A stretch of DNA of 38,488 nt from contig NEEC01000411.1 of assembly GCA_002189035.1 (NCBI GenBank), forward strand, positions 1-38,488, in the 5' to 3' direction. Numbering within the stretch: the first letter of the stretch is position 1; each line of letters opens with the position of its first letter. The notes beneath the pieces were generated by a model. It was not told the DNA's origin. It worked only from the letters and a program-made list of their open reading frames with translations, and ran no database searches. Below, piece by piece: positions 24,100 through 38,096 of this stretch. Source of the stretch: Utricularia gibba (Eukaryota; Streptophyta; Magnoliopsida; Lamiales; Lentibulariaceae). The position numbers were made by a program, and so were the translations under genes.

Positions 24100-26951
24100 C
24101 ACCGGATTCATTAAAAATAAATATTTACGCATATCCAGAGTATATAACAGTGTTGGGATAAGTGATGCCACGAAATTCATGATGTAGCATGTGACTTTTT
24201 TCCAACTTGATCGCATAGTAGATGAATTCTGACACCATATGTTTTGGCTTTGATTGATGCATTTAGTTGCTATGATACTTCTGATTCTTGATGCACCATT
24301 CCCGTATACCATGTCTCTAGTGGCTATTTGATTCTTTTGCCTTGTATGTTGTTCGCATCAATTTCGAGAACATGAAGCACATTATTAAATGCAGTCACCA
24401 CGGAATGCCACGTGAGACACTTTTCGTTGTGGCTTGTTTTTAATATGTCCACAGTTATCGGACAAACGTAACTCCAAATTATAATACTTGGAGCTCGAAA
24501 AGGGCTTCCCAACAGTGTGCTATGAAGAGCAAGGATCTGCATGTTATGCAAGAGGTGCTTCGCGGACCAGGATGTGCGACGTAGTCATTTCATTGCGCAT
24601 CATCATTCGGGTGCATCCTAAAAATCACACGTGCACGGATTCATTAAAAATAAATATTTACGCATATCCAGAGTATAAACAGTGTTGGGATAAGTGATGC
24701 CAAAATTCATGATGTAGCATGTGACTTTTTTCCAACTTGATCGCATAGTAGATGAATTCTGACACCATATGTTTTGGCTTTTGATTGATGCATTTAGTTG
24801 CTATGATACTTCTGATTCTTGATGCACCATTCCCGTATACCATGTCTCTAGTGGCTATTTGATTCTTTTGCCTTGTATGTTGTTCGCATCAATTTCGAGA
24901 ACATGAAGCACATTATTAAATGCAATCACCACGGAATGCCACGTGAGACACTTTTCGTTGTGGCTTTTTTAATATGTCCACAGTTATCGGACAAACGTAA
25001 CTCCAAATTATAATACTTGGAGCTCGAAAAGGGCTTCCCAACAGTGTGCTATGAAGAGCAAGGATCTGCATGTTATGCGAGGTGCTTCGCGGACCAGGAT
25101 GTGCGACGTAGTCATTTCATTGCGCATCATCATTCGGGGTGCATCCTAAAAATCACACGTGCACGGATTCATTAAAAATAAATATTTACGCATATCCAGA
25201 TGTATAACAGTGTTGGGATAAGTGATGCCACGAAATTCATGATGTAGCATGTGACTTTTTCCAACTTGATCGCATAGTAGATGAATTCTGACACCATATT
25301 TTGGCTGTTGATTGATGCATTTAGTTGCTATGATACTTCTGATTCTTGATGCACCATTCCCGTATACCATGTCTCTAGTGGCTATTTGATTCTTTTGCCT
25401 TGTATGTTCGCATCAATTTCGAGAACATGAAGCACATTATTAAATGCAGTCACCACGGAATGCCACGTGAGACACTTTCGTTGTGGCTTTTTTTAATATG
25501 TCCACAGTTATCGGACAAACGTAACTCCAAATTATAATACTTGGAGCTCGAAAAGGGCTTCCCAACAGTGTGCTATGAAGAGCAAGGATCTGCATGTTAT
25601 GCAAGAGGTGCTTCGCGGACCAGGATGTGCGACGTAGTCATTTCATTGCGCATCATCATTCGGGGTGCATCCTAAAAACACACACGTGCACGGGATTCAT
25701 TAAAAATAAATATTTACGCATATCCAGAGTGTATAAACAGTGTTGGGATAAGTGATGCCACGAAATTCATGATGTAGCATGTGACTTTTTTCCAACTTGA
25801 TCGCATAGTAGATGAAGTTTGACACCATATGTTTTGGCTTTGATTGATGCATTTAGTTGCTATGATACTTCTGATTCTTGATGCACCATTCCCGTATACC
25901 ATGTCTCTAGTGGCTATTTGATTCTTTTGCCTGTATGTTTTCGCATCAATTCGAGAACATGAAGCACATTATTAAATGCAGCCACCACGAAATGCACGTG
26001 AGACACTTTTCGTTGTGGCTTGTTTTTAATATGTCCACAGTTATCGGACAAACGTAACTCCAAATTATAATACTTGGAGCTCGAAAAGGGCTTCCCAACA
26101 GTGTGCTATGAAGAGCAAGGATCTGCATGTTATGCAAGAGGTGCTTCGCGGACCAGGATGTGCGACGTAGTCATTTCATTGCGCATCATCATTCGGGGTG
26201 CATCCTAAAAATCACACGTGCACGGGATTCATTAAAAATAAATATTTACGCATATCCAGAGTGTATAACAGTGTTGGGATAAGTGATGCCACGAAATTCA
26301 TGATGTAGCATGTGACTTTTTTCCAACTTGATCGCATAGTAGATGAATTGACACCATGTTTTGGCTTTGATTGATGCATTAGTTGCTATGATACTTCTGA
26401 TTCTTGATGCACCATTCCCGTATACCATGTCTCTAGTGGCTATTTGATTCTTTTGCCTTGTATGTTTCGCATCAATTTCGAGAACATGAAGCACATTATT
26501 AAATGCAGTCACCACGGAATGCCACGTGAGACACTTTTCGTTGTGGCTTGTTTTTAATATGTCCACAGTTATCGGACAAACGTAACTCCAAATTATAATA
26601 CTTGGAGCTCGAAAAGGGCTTCCCAACAGTGTGCTATGAAGAGCAAGGATCTGCATGTTATGCAAGAGGTGCTTCGCGGACCAGGATGTGCGACGTAGTC
26701 ATTTCATTGCGCATCATCATTCGGGTGCATCCTAAAAATCACACGTGCACGGATTCATTAAAAATAAATATTTACGCATATCCAGAGTGTATAACAGTGT
26801 TGGGATAAGTGATGCCACGAAATTCATGATGTAGCATGTGACTTTTTTCCAACTTGATCGCATAGTAGATGAATTCTGACACCATATGTTTTGGCTTTTG
26901 ATTGATGCATTTAGTTGCTATGATACTTCTGATTCTTGATGCACCATTCCC

Positions 26952-29900
26952 GTATACCATGTCTCTAGTGGCTATTTGATTCTTTTGCCTTGTATGTTGT
27001 TCGCATCAATTTCGAGAACATGAAGCACATTATTAAAGCAGTCACCACGGAATGCCACGTGAGACACTTTTCGTTGTGGCTTTTTTAATATGTCCACAGT
27101 TATCGGACAAACGTAACTCCAAATTATAATACTTGGAGCTCGAAAGGGCTTCCCAACAGTGTGCTATGAAGAGCAAGGATCTGCATGTTATGCAAGAGGT
27201 GCTTCGCGGACCAGGATGTGCGACGTAGTCATTTCATTGCGCATCATCATTCGGGGTGCATCCTAAAAATCACACGTGCACGGGATTCATTAAAAATAAA
27301 TATTTACGCATATCCAGAGTGTATAACAGTGTTGGGATAAGTGATGCCACGAAATTCATGATGTAGCATGTGACTTTTTTTCCAACTTGATCGCATAGTA
27401 GATGAATTCTGACACCATATGTTTTGGCTTTTGATTGATGCATTTAGTTGCTATGATACTTCTGATTCTTGATGCACCATTCCGTATACCATGTCTCTAG
27501 TGGCTATTTGATTCTTTGCCTTGTATGTTTTTCGCATCAATTTCGAGAACATGAAGCACATTATTAAATGCAGTCACCACGGAATGCCACGTGAGACACT
27601 TTTCGTTGTGGCTTGTTTTAATATGTCCACAGTTATCGGACAAACGTAACTCCAAATTATAATACTTGGAGCTCGAAAAGGGCTTCCCAACAGTGTGCTA
27701 TGAAGAGCAAGGATCTGCATGTTATGCAAGAGGTGCTTCGCGGACCAGGATGTGCGACGTAGTCATTTCATTGCGCATCATCATTCGGGGTGCATCCTAA
27801 AAATCACACGTGCACGGATTCATTAAAAATAAATATTTACGCATATCCAGAGTGTATAACAGTGTTGGGATAAGTGATGCCACGAAATTCATGATGTAGC
27901 ATGTGACTTTTTTCCAACTTGATCGCATAGTAGATGAATTCTGACACCATATGTTTTGGCTTTGATTGATGCATTTAGTTGCTATGATACTTCTGATTCT
28001 TGATGCACCATTCCCGTATACCATGTCTCTAGTGGCTATTTGATTCTTTTGCCTTGTATGTTGTTCGCATCAATTTCGAGAACATGAAGCACATTATTAA
28101 ATGCAGTCACCACGGAATGCCACGTGAGACACTTTTCGTTGTGGCTTTTTTTAATATGTCCACAGTTATCGGACAAACGTAACTCCAAATTATAATACTT
28201 GGAGCTCGAAAGGGCTTCCCAACAGTGTGCTATGAAGAGCAAGGATCTGCATGTTATGCAGAGGTGCTTCGCGGACCAGGATGTGCGACGTAGTCATTTC
28301 ATTGCGCATCATCATTCGGGTGCATCCTAAAAATCACACGTGCACGGATTCATTAAAAATAAATATTTACGCATATCCAGATTATATAACAGTGTTGGGA
28401 TAAGTGATGCCACGAAATTCATGATGTAGCATGTGACTTTTTTCCAACTTGATCGCATAGTAGATGAATTCTGACACCATATGTTTTGGCTTTGATTGAT
28501 GCATTTAGTTGCTATGATACTTCTGATTCTTGATGCACCATTCCCGTATACCATGTCTCTAGTGGCTATTTGATTCTTTTGCCTTGTATGTTGTTCGCAT
28601 CAATTTCGAGAACATGAAGCACATTATTAAATGCAGTCACCACGGAATGCCACGTGAGACACTTTTCGTTGTGGCTTGTTTTTAATATGTCCACAGTTAT
28701 CGGACAAACGTAACTCCAAATTATAATACTTGGAGCTCGAAAAGGGCTTCCCAACAGTGTGCTATGAAGAGCAAGGATCTGCATGTTATGCAAGAGGTGC
28801 TTCGCGGACCAGGATGTGCGACGTAGTCATTTCATTGCGCATCATCATTCGGGGTGCATCCTAAAAATCACACGTGCACGGATTCATTAAAAATAAATAT
28901 TTACGCATATCCAGAGTGTATAACAGTGTTGGGATAAGTGATGCCACGAAATTCATGATGTAGCATGTGACTTTTTTCCAACTTGATCGCATAGTAGATG
29001 AATTCTGACACCATATGTTTTGGCTTTTGATTGATGCATTTAGTTGCTATGATACTTCTGATTCTTGATGCACCATTCCCGTATACCATGTCTCTAGTGG
29101 CTATTTGATTCTTTTGCCTTGTATGTTGTTCGCATCAATTTCGAGAACATGAAGCACATTATTAAATGCAGTCACCACGAATGCCACGTGAGACACTTTT
29201 CGTTGTGGCTTTTTTAATATGTCCACAGTTATCGGACAAACGTAACTCCAAATTATAATACTTGGAGCTCGAAAAGGGCTTCCCAACAGTGTGCTATGAA
29301 GAGCAAGGATCTGCATGTTATGCAAGAGTGCTTCGCGGACCAGGATGCGACGTAGTCATTTCATTGCGCATCATCATTCGGGGTGCATCCTAAAAATCAC
29401 ACGTGCACGGATTCATTAAAAATAAATATTTACGCATATCCAGATGTATAACAGTGTTGGGATAAGTGATGCCACGAAATTCATGATGTAGCATGTGACT
29501 TTTTTCCAACTTGATCGCATAGTAGATGAATTCTGACACCATATGTTTTGGCTTTGATTGATGCATTTAGTTGCTATGATACTTCTGATTCTTGATGCAC
29601 CATTCCCGTATACCATGTCTCTAGTGGCTATTTGATTCTTTTGCCTTGTATGTTCGCATCAATTTCGAGAACATGAAGCACATTATTAAATGCAGTCACC
29701 ACGGAATGCCACGTGAGACACTTTTCGTTGTGGCTTGTTTTAATATGTCCACAGTTATCGGACAAACGTAACTCCAAATTATAATACTTGGAGCTCGAAA
29801 AGGGCTTCCAACAGTGTGCTATGAAGAGCAAGGATCTGCATGTTATGCAAGAGGTGCTTCGCGGACCAGGATGTGCGACGTAGTCATTTCATTGCGCATC

Positions 29901-31733
29901 ATCATTCGGGGTGCATCCTAAAAATCACACGTGCACGGGATTCATTAAATAAATATTTACGCATATCCAGAGTTATAACAGTGTTGGGATAAGTGATGCC
30001 ACGAAATTCATGATGTAGCATGTGACTTTTTTCCAACTTGATCGCATAGTAGATGAATCTGACACCATATGTTTTGGCTTTTGATTGATGCATTTAGTTG
30101 CTATGATACTTCTGATTCTTGATGCACCATTCCCGTATACCATGTCTCTAGTGGCTATTTGATTCTTTTGCCTTGTATGTTGTTTCGCATCAATTTCGAG
30201 AACATGAAGCACATTATTAAATGCAGTCACCACGGAATGCCACGTGAGACACTTTTCGTTGTGGCTTTTTTAATATGTCCACAGTTATCGGACAAACGTA
30301 ACTCCAAATTATAATACTTGGAGCTCGAAAAGGGCTTCCCAACAGTGTGCTATGAAGAGCAAGGATCTGCATGTTATGCAGAGGTGCTTCGCGGACCAGG
30401 ATGTGCGACGTAGTCATTTCATTGCGCATCATCATTCGGGGTGCAGCCTAAAAATCACACGTGCACGGATTCATTAAAAATAAATATTTACGCATATCCA
30501 GATGTATAACAGTGTTGGGATAAGTGATGCCACGAAATTCATGATGTAGCATGTGACTTTTTTCCAACTTGATCGCATAGTAGATGAATCTGACACCATA
30601 TGTTTTGGCTTTGATTGATGCATTTAGTTGCTATGATACTTCTGATTCTTGATGCACCATTCCCGTATACCATGTCTCTAGTGGCTATTTGATTCTTTTG
30701 CCTTGTATGTTGTTCGCATCAATTTCGAGAACATGAAGCACATTATTAAATGCAGTCACCACGGAATGCCACGTGAGACACTTTTCGTTGTGGCTTGTTT
30801 TTAATATGTCCACAGTTATCGGACAAACGTAACTCCAAATTATAATACTTGGAGCTCGAAAAGGGCTTCCCAACAGTGTGCTATGAAGAGCAAGGATCTG
30901 CATGTTATGCAAGAGGTGCTTCGCGGACCAGGATGTGCGACGTAGTCATTTCATTGCGCATCATCATTCGGGGTGCATCCTAAAAAATCACACGTGCACG
31001 GGATTCATTAAAAATAAATATTTACGCATATCCAGAGTGTATAACAGTGTTGGGATAAGTGATGCCACGAAATTCATGATGTAGCATGTGACTTTTTTCC
31101 AACTTGATCGCATAGTAGATGAATTCTGACACCATATGTTTTGGCTTTTGATTGATGCATTTAGTTGCTATGATACTTCTGATTCTTGATGCACCATTCC
31201 CGTATACCATGTCTCTAGTGGCTATTTGATTCTTTTGCCTTGTATGTTGTTCGCATCAATTTCGAGAACATGAAGCACATTATTAAATGCAGTCACCACG
31301 GAATGCCACGTGAGACACTTTTCGTTGTGGCTTTTTTAATATGTCCACAGTTATCGGACAAACGTAACTCCAAATTATAATACTTGGAGCTCGAAAAGGG
31401 CTTCCCAACAGTGTGCTATGAAGAGCAAGGATCTGCATGTTATGCAAGAGGTGCTTCGCGGACCAGGATGTGCGACGTAGTCATTTCATTGCGCATCATC
31501 ATTCGGGGTGCATCCTAAAAATCACACGTGCACGGATTCATTAAAAATAAATATTTACGCATATCCAGAGTATATAACAGTGTTGGGATAAGTGATGCCA
31601 CGAAATTCATGATGTAGCATGTGACTTTTTTCCAACTTGATCGCATAGTAGATGAATTCTGACACCATATGTTTTGGCTTTGATTGATGCATTTAGTTGC
31701 TATGATACTTCTGATTCTTGATGCACCATTCCC
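26952..31733. repeat. Dimeric higher-order block, four dimers plus one unit (units 53-61)
   Basis: The T-run after GTGGC alternates. Units 53, 55, 57, 59 and 61 read GCTTTTTTAAT or close to it, without the G. Units 54, 56, 58 and 60 read GCTTGTTTTAAT or GCTTGTTTTTAAT. In units 57-61 two further markers follow the same alternation: odd units have CTTTGATT and CACGGATT, even units have CTTTTGATT and CACGGGATT. Dimer lengths are 1,064, 1,065, 1,054 and 1,067 bases. Strict alternation ends at unit 62, which has the G-less form next to unit 61. Confidence 0.75.
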
Positions 31734-33325
31734 GTATACCATGTCTCTAGTGGCTATTTGATTCTTTTGCCTTGTATGTTGTTCGCATCAATTTCGAGAA
31801 CATGAAGCACATTATTAAATGCAATCACCACGGAATGCCACGTGAGACACTTTTCGTTGTGGCTTTTTTAATATGTCCACAGTTATCGGACAAACGTAAC
31901 TCCAAATTATAATACTTGGAGCTCGAAAAGGGCTTCCCAACAGTGTGCTATGAAGAGCAAGGATCTGCATGTTATGCAAGAGGTGCTTCGCGGACCAGGA
32001 TGTGCGACGTAGTCATTTCATTGCGCATCATCATTCGGGGTGCATCCTAAAAATCACACGTGCACGGATTCATTAAAAATAAATATTTACGCATATCCAG
32101 ATGTATAACAGTGTTGGGATAAGTGATGCCACGAAATTCATGATGTAGCATGTGACTTTTTTCCAACTTGATCGCATAGTAGATGAATTCTGACACCATA
32201 TGTTTTGGCTTTTGATTGATGCATTTAGTTGCTATGATACTTCTGATTCTTGATGCACCATTCCCGTATACCATGTCTCTAGTGGCTATTTGATTCTTTT
32301 GCCTTGTATGTTGTTCGCATCAATTTCGAGAACATGAAGCACATTATTAAATGCAGTCACCACGGAATGCCACGTGAGACACTTTTCGTTGTGGCTTGTT
32401 TTTAATATGTCCACAGTTATCGGACAAACGTAACTCCAAATTATAATACTTGGAGCTCGAAAAGGGCTTCCAACAGTGTGCTATGAAGAGCAAGGATCTG
32501 CATGTTATGCAAGAGGTGCTTCGCGGACCAGGATGTGCGACGTAGTCATTTTCATTGCGCATCATCATTCGGGGTGCATCCTAAAAATCACACGTGCACG
32601 GGATTCATTAAAAATAAATATTTACGCATATCCAGAGTATATAACAGTGTTGGGATAAGTGATGCCACGAAATTCATGATGTAGCATGTGACTTTTTTCC
32701 AACTTGATCGCATAGTAGATGAATTCTGACACCATATGTTTTGGCTTTTGATTGATGCATTTAGTTGCTATGATACTTCTGATTCTTGATGCACCATTCC
32801 CGTATACCATGTCTCTAGTGGCTATTTGATTCTTTTGCCTTGTATGTTGTTCGCATCAATTTCGAGAACATGAAGCACATTATTAAATGCAGTCACCACG
32901 AATGCCACGTGAGACACTTTCGTTGTGGCTTTTTTAATATGTCCACAGTTATCGGACAAACGTAACTCCAAATTATAATACTTGGAGCTCGAAAGGGCTT
33001 CCCAACAGTGTGCTATGAAGAGCAAGGATCTGCATGTTATGCAGAGGTGCTTCGCGGACCAGGATGTGCGATAGTCATTCATTGCGCATCATCATTCGGG
33101 GTGCATCCTAAAAATCACACGTGCACGGATTCATTAAAAATAAATATTTACGCATATCCAGAGTATATAACAGTGTTGGGATAAGTGATGCCACGAAATT
33201 CATGATGTAGCATGTGACTTTTTTCCAACTTGATCGCATAGTAGATGAATCTGACACCATATGTTTTGGCTTTGATTGATGCATTTAGTTGCTATGATAC
33301 TTCTGATTCTTGATGCACCATTCCC

Positions 33326-36300
33326 GTATACCATGTCTCTAGTGGCTATTTGATTCTTTTGCCTTGTATGTTGTTCGCATCAATTCGAGAACATGAAGCA
33401 CATTATTAAATGCAGTCACCACGGAATGCCACGTGAGACACTTTTCGTTGTGGCTTTTTTTAATATGTCCACAGTTTCGGACAAACGTAACTCCAAATTA
33501 TAATACTTGGAGCTCGAAAAGGGCTTCCCAACAGTGCTATGAAGAGCAAGGATCTGCATGTTATGCAAGAGGTGCTTCGCGGACCAGGATGTGCGACGTA
33601 GTCATTTCATTGCGCATCATCATTCGGGGTGCATCCTAAAAATCACACGTGCACGGATTCATTAAAAATAAATATTTACGCATATCCAGAGTGTATAACA
33701 GTGTTGGGATAAGTGATGCCACGAAATTCATGATGTAGCATGTGACTTTTTTCCAACTTGATCGCATAGTAGATGAATTCTGACACCATTTGGCTTTGAT
33801 TGATGCATTTAGTTGCTATGATACTTCTGATTCTTGATGCACCATTCCCGTATACCATGTCTCTAGTGGCTATTTGATTCTTTTGCCTTGTATGTTGTTC
33901 GCATCAATTTCGAGAACATGAAGCACATTATTAAATGCAGTCACCACGGAATGCCACGTGAGACACTTTTCGTTGTGGCTTGTTTTTAATATGTCCACAG
34001 TTATCGGACAAACGTAACTCCAAATTATAATACTTGGAGCTCGAAAAGGGCTTCCAACAGTGTGCTATGAAGAGCAAGGATCTGCATGTTATGCAAGAGG
34101 TGCTTCGCGGACCAGGATGTGCGACGTAGTCATTTCATTGCGCATCATCATTCGGGGTGCATCCTAAAAATCACACGTGCACGGGATTCATTAAAAAAAT
34201 ATTTACGCATATCCAGATGTATAACAGTGTTGGGATAAGTGATGCCCGAAATTCATGATGTAGCATGTGACTTTTTTCCAACTTGATCGCATAGTAGATG
34301 AATCTGACACCATATGTTTTGGCTTTGATTGATGCATTTAGTTGCTATGATACTTCTGATTCTTGATGCACCATTCCCGTATACCATGTCTCTAGTGGCT
34401 ATTTGATTCTTTTGCCTTGTATGTTGTTCGCATCAATTTCGAGAACATGAAGCACATTATTAAATGCAGTCACCACGGAATGCCACGTGAGACACTTTTC
34501 GTTGTGGCTTTTTTAATATGTCCACAGTTATCGGACAAACGTAACTCCAAATTATAATACTTGGAGCTCGAAAGGGCTTCCCAACAGTGTGCTATGAAGA
34601 GCAAGGATCTGCATGTTATGCAAGAGGTGCTTCGCGGACCAGGATGTGCGACGTAGTCATTTCATTGCGCATCATCATTCGGGGTGCATCCTAAAAATCA
34701 CACGTGCACGGATTCATTAAAAATAAATATTTACGCATATCCAGAGTATATAACAGTGTTGGGATAAGTGATGCCACGAAATTCATGATGTAGCATGTGA
34801 CTTTTTTCCAACTTGATCGCATAGTAGATGAATCTGACACCATATGTTTTGGCTTTTGATTGATGCATTTAGTTGCTATGATACTTCTGATTCTTGATGC
34901 ACCATTCCCGTATACCATGTCTCTAGTGGCTATTTGATTCTTTTGCCTTGTATGTTGTTCGCATCAATTTCGAGAACATGAAGCACATTATTAAATGCAG
35001 TCACCACGGAATGCCACGTGAGACACTTTTCGTTGTGGCTTGTTTTTAATATGTCCACAGTTATCGGACAAACGTAACTCCAAATTATAATACTTGGAGC
35101 TCGAAAGGGCTTCCCAACAGTGTGCTATGAAGAGCAAGGATCTGCATGTTATGCAAGAGGTGCTTCGCGGACCAGGATGTGCGACGTAGTCATTCATTGC
35201 GCATCATCATTCGGGGTGCATCCTAAAAATCACACGTGCACGGATTCATTAAAAATAAATATTTACGCATATCCAGAGTGTATAACAGTGTTGGGATAAG
35301 TGATGCCACGAAATTCATGATGTAGCATGTGACTTTTTTCCAACTTGATCGCATAGTAGATGAATTCTGACACCATATGTTTTGGCTTTTGATTGATGCA
35401 TTTAGTTGCTATGATACTTCTGATTCTTGATGCACCATTCCCGTATACCATGTCTCTAGTGGCTATTTGATTCTTTTGCTTGTATGTTGTTGCATCAATT
35501 TCGAGAACATGAAGCACATTATTAAATGCAGTCACCACGGAATGCCACGTGAGACACTTTTCGTTGTGGCTTGTTTTTAATATGTCCACAGTTATCGGAC
35601 AAACGTAACTCCAAATTATAATACTTGGAGCTCGAAAAGGGCTTCCCAACAGTGTGCTATGAAGAGCAAGGATCTGCATGTTATGCAAGAGGTGCTTCGC
35701 GGACCAGGATGTGCGACGTAGTCATTTCATTGCGCATCATCATTCGGGGTGCATCCTAAAAATCACACGTGCACGGGATTCATTAAAAATAATATTTACG
35801 CATATCCAGAGTATATAACAGTGTTGGGATAAGTGATGCCACGAAATTCATGATGTAGCATGTGACTTTTTCCAACTTGATCGCATAGTAGATGAATCTG
35901 ACACCATATGTTTTGGCTTTTGATTGATGCATTTAGTTGCTATGATACTTCTGATTCTTGATGCACCATTCCCGTATACCATGTCTCTAGTGGCTATTTG
36001 ATTCTTTTGCCTTGTATGTTGTTCGCATCAATTTCGAGAACATGAAGCACATTATTAAATGCAGTCACCACGGAATGCCGTGAGACACTTTCGTTGTGGC
36101 TTTTTTAATATGTCCACAGTTATCGGACAAACGTAACTCCAAATTATAATACTTGGAGCTCGAAAAGGGCTTCCCAACAGTGTGCTATGAAGAGCAAGGA
36201 TCTGCATGTTATGCAAGAGGTGCTTCGCGGACCAGGATGTGCGACGTAGTCATTTCATTGCGCATCATCATTCGGGTGCATCCTAAAAATCACACGTGCA

Positions 36301-38096
36301 CGGATTCATTAAAAATAAATATTTACGCATATCCAGATTATATAACAGTGTTGGGATAAGTGATGACGAAATTCATGATGTAGCATGTGACTTTTTTCCA
36401 ACTTGATCGCATAGTAGATGAATCTGACACCATATGTTTTGGCTGTTGATTGATGCATTTAGTTGCTATGATACTTCTGATTCTTGATGCACCATTCCCG
36501 TATACCATGTCTCTAGTGGCTATTTGATTCTTTTGCCTTGTATGTTGTTCGCATCAATTTCGAGAACATGAAGCACATTATTAAATGCAGTCACCACGGA
36601 ATGCCACGTGAGACACTTTTCGTTGTGGCTTGTTTTTAATATGTCCACAGTTATCGGACAAACGTAACTCCAAATTATAATACTTGGAGCTCGAAAAGGG
36701 CTTCCCAACAGTGTGCTATGAAGAGCAAGGATCTGCATGTTATGCAAGAGGTGCTTCGCGGACCAGGATGTGCGACGTAGTCATTTCATTGCGCATCATC
36801 ATTCGGGGTGCATCCTAAAAATCACACGTGCACGGGATTCATTAAAAATAAATATTTACGCATATCCAGATTATATAACAGTGTTGGGATAAGTGATGCC
36901 ACGAAATTCATGATGTAGCATGTGACTTTTTTCCAACTTGATCGCATAGTAGATGAATTCTGACACCATATGTTTTGGCTTTTGATTGATGCATTTAGTT
37001 GCTATGATACTTCTGATTCTTGATGCACCATTCCCGTATACCATGTCTCTAGTGGCTATTTGATTCTTTTGCCTTGTATGTGTTCGCATCAATTTCGAGA
37101 ACATGAAGCACATTATTAAATGCAGTCACCACGGAATGCCACGTGAGACACTTTTCGTTGTGGCTTGTTTTTATATGTCCACAGTTATCGGACAAACGTA
37201 ACTCCAAATTATAATACTTGGAGCTCGAAAAGGGCTTCCAACAGTGTGCTATGAAGAGCAAGGATCTGCATGTTATGCAAGAGGTGCTTCGCGGACCAGG
37301 ATGTGCGACGTAGTCATTTCATTGCGCATCATCATTCGGGGTGCATCCTAAAAATCACACGTGCACGGATTCATTAAAAATAATATTTACGCATATCCAG
37401 AGTATATAACAGTGTTGGGATAAGTGATGCCACGAAATTCATGATGTAGCATGTGACTTTTTTCCAACTTGATCGCATAGTAGATGAATCTGACACCATA
37501 TGTTTTGGCTTTTGATTGATGCATTTAGTTGCTATGATACTTCTGATTCTTGATGCACCATTCCCGTATACCATGTCTCTAGTGGCTATTTGATTCTTTT
37601 GCCTTGTATGTTGTTCGCATCAATTTCGAGAACATGAAGCACATTATTAAATGCAGTCACCCGGAATGCCACGTGAGACACTTTTCGTTGTGGCTTTTTT
37701 TTAATGTCCACAGTTATCGGACAAACGTAACTCCAAATTATAATACTTGGAGCTCGAAAAGGGCTTCCCAACAGTGTGCTATGAAGAGCAAGGATCTGCA
37801 TGTTATGCAGAGGTGCTTCGCGGACCAGGATGTGCGACATAGTCATTTCATTGCGCATCATCATTCGGGGTGCAGCCTAAAAATCACACGTGCACCGGAT
37901 TCATTAAAAATAAATATTTACGCATATCCAGATTATATAACAGTGTTGGGATAAGTGATGCCACGAAATTCATGATGTAGCATGTGACTTTTTTCAACTT
38001 GATCGCATAGTAGATGAAGTCTGACACCATATGTTTTGGCTGTTGATTGATGCATTTAGTTGCTATGATACTTCTGATTCTTGATGCACCATTCCC
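33326..38096. repeat. Trimeric higher-order block, three ~1.59-kb trimers (units 65-73)
   Basis: The EcoRI site is present only in units 65, 68 and 71 (GAATTC at 33775, 35362 and 36955; spacing 1,587 and 1,593). The two units after each have GAATCTG or, in unit 73, GAAGTCTG. The G-less T-run (CTTTTTTAAT type) falls in units 67, 70 and 73, and CTGTTGATT in units 70 and 73. Units 69 and 71 have CACGGG while 70 and 72 have CACGG, so not every marker follows the trimer. Trimer spans are 33326-34909, 34910-36499 and 36500-38096. Confidence 0.75.

Larger units (their letters stand above)
21108..24303. repeat. Dimeric higher-order block, three ~1,065-base dimers (units 42-47)
   Basis: GAAGTCTGAC replaces GAATTCTGAC in units 42, 44 and 46 (near 21555, 22622 and 23689, each 1,067 apart) but not in units 43, 45 and 47. 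CACCGGATTC occurs in units 45 and 47 (near 23033 and 24101, 1,068 apart) but not in 44 or 46. Units 44-45 and 46-47 are therefore best read as copies of one dimer, with units 42-43 a slightly older or diverged copy. Unit 50 has a related GAAGTTTGAC near 25814. Confidence 0.75.
23769..24303. repeat. Reference unit (unit 47, 535 bases) with internal landmarks
   Basis: This near-consensus copy serves as a map of the unit. It holds a first CACGTG at 23874-23879, a 22-base dyad at 23937-23958, a SacI site (GAGCTC) at 23956-23961, a second CACGTG at 24094-24099, an AT-only tract at 24112-24127, an EcoRI site at 24224-24229 and an NdeI site (CATATG) at 24236-24241. Two short direct repeats TTGATGCA lie 34 bases apart near the right end. 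Hand-counted consensus values are about 217 G+C in 536 bases and about 20 CpG. It departs from most copies in reading CACCGG instead of CACGGG after the second CACGTG, a variant shared with units 45 and 73. Confidence 0.9.

Noticed and set aside
35263-35688. Open frame of 141 codons on the minus strand, with similar frames of 139 codons at 11320-11739 and 26246-26665
   Set aside because: These frames read through parts of two adjacent repeat units that happen to stay in phase. In most units the same frame is broken by small indels. The peptide shows no domain, and no frame is preserved across copies.
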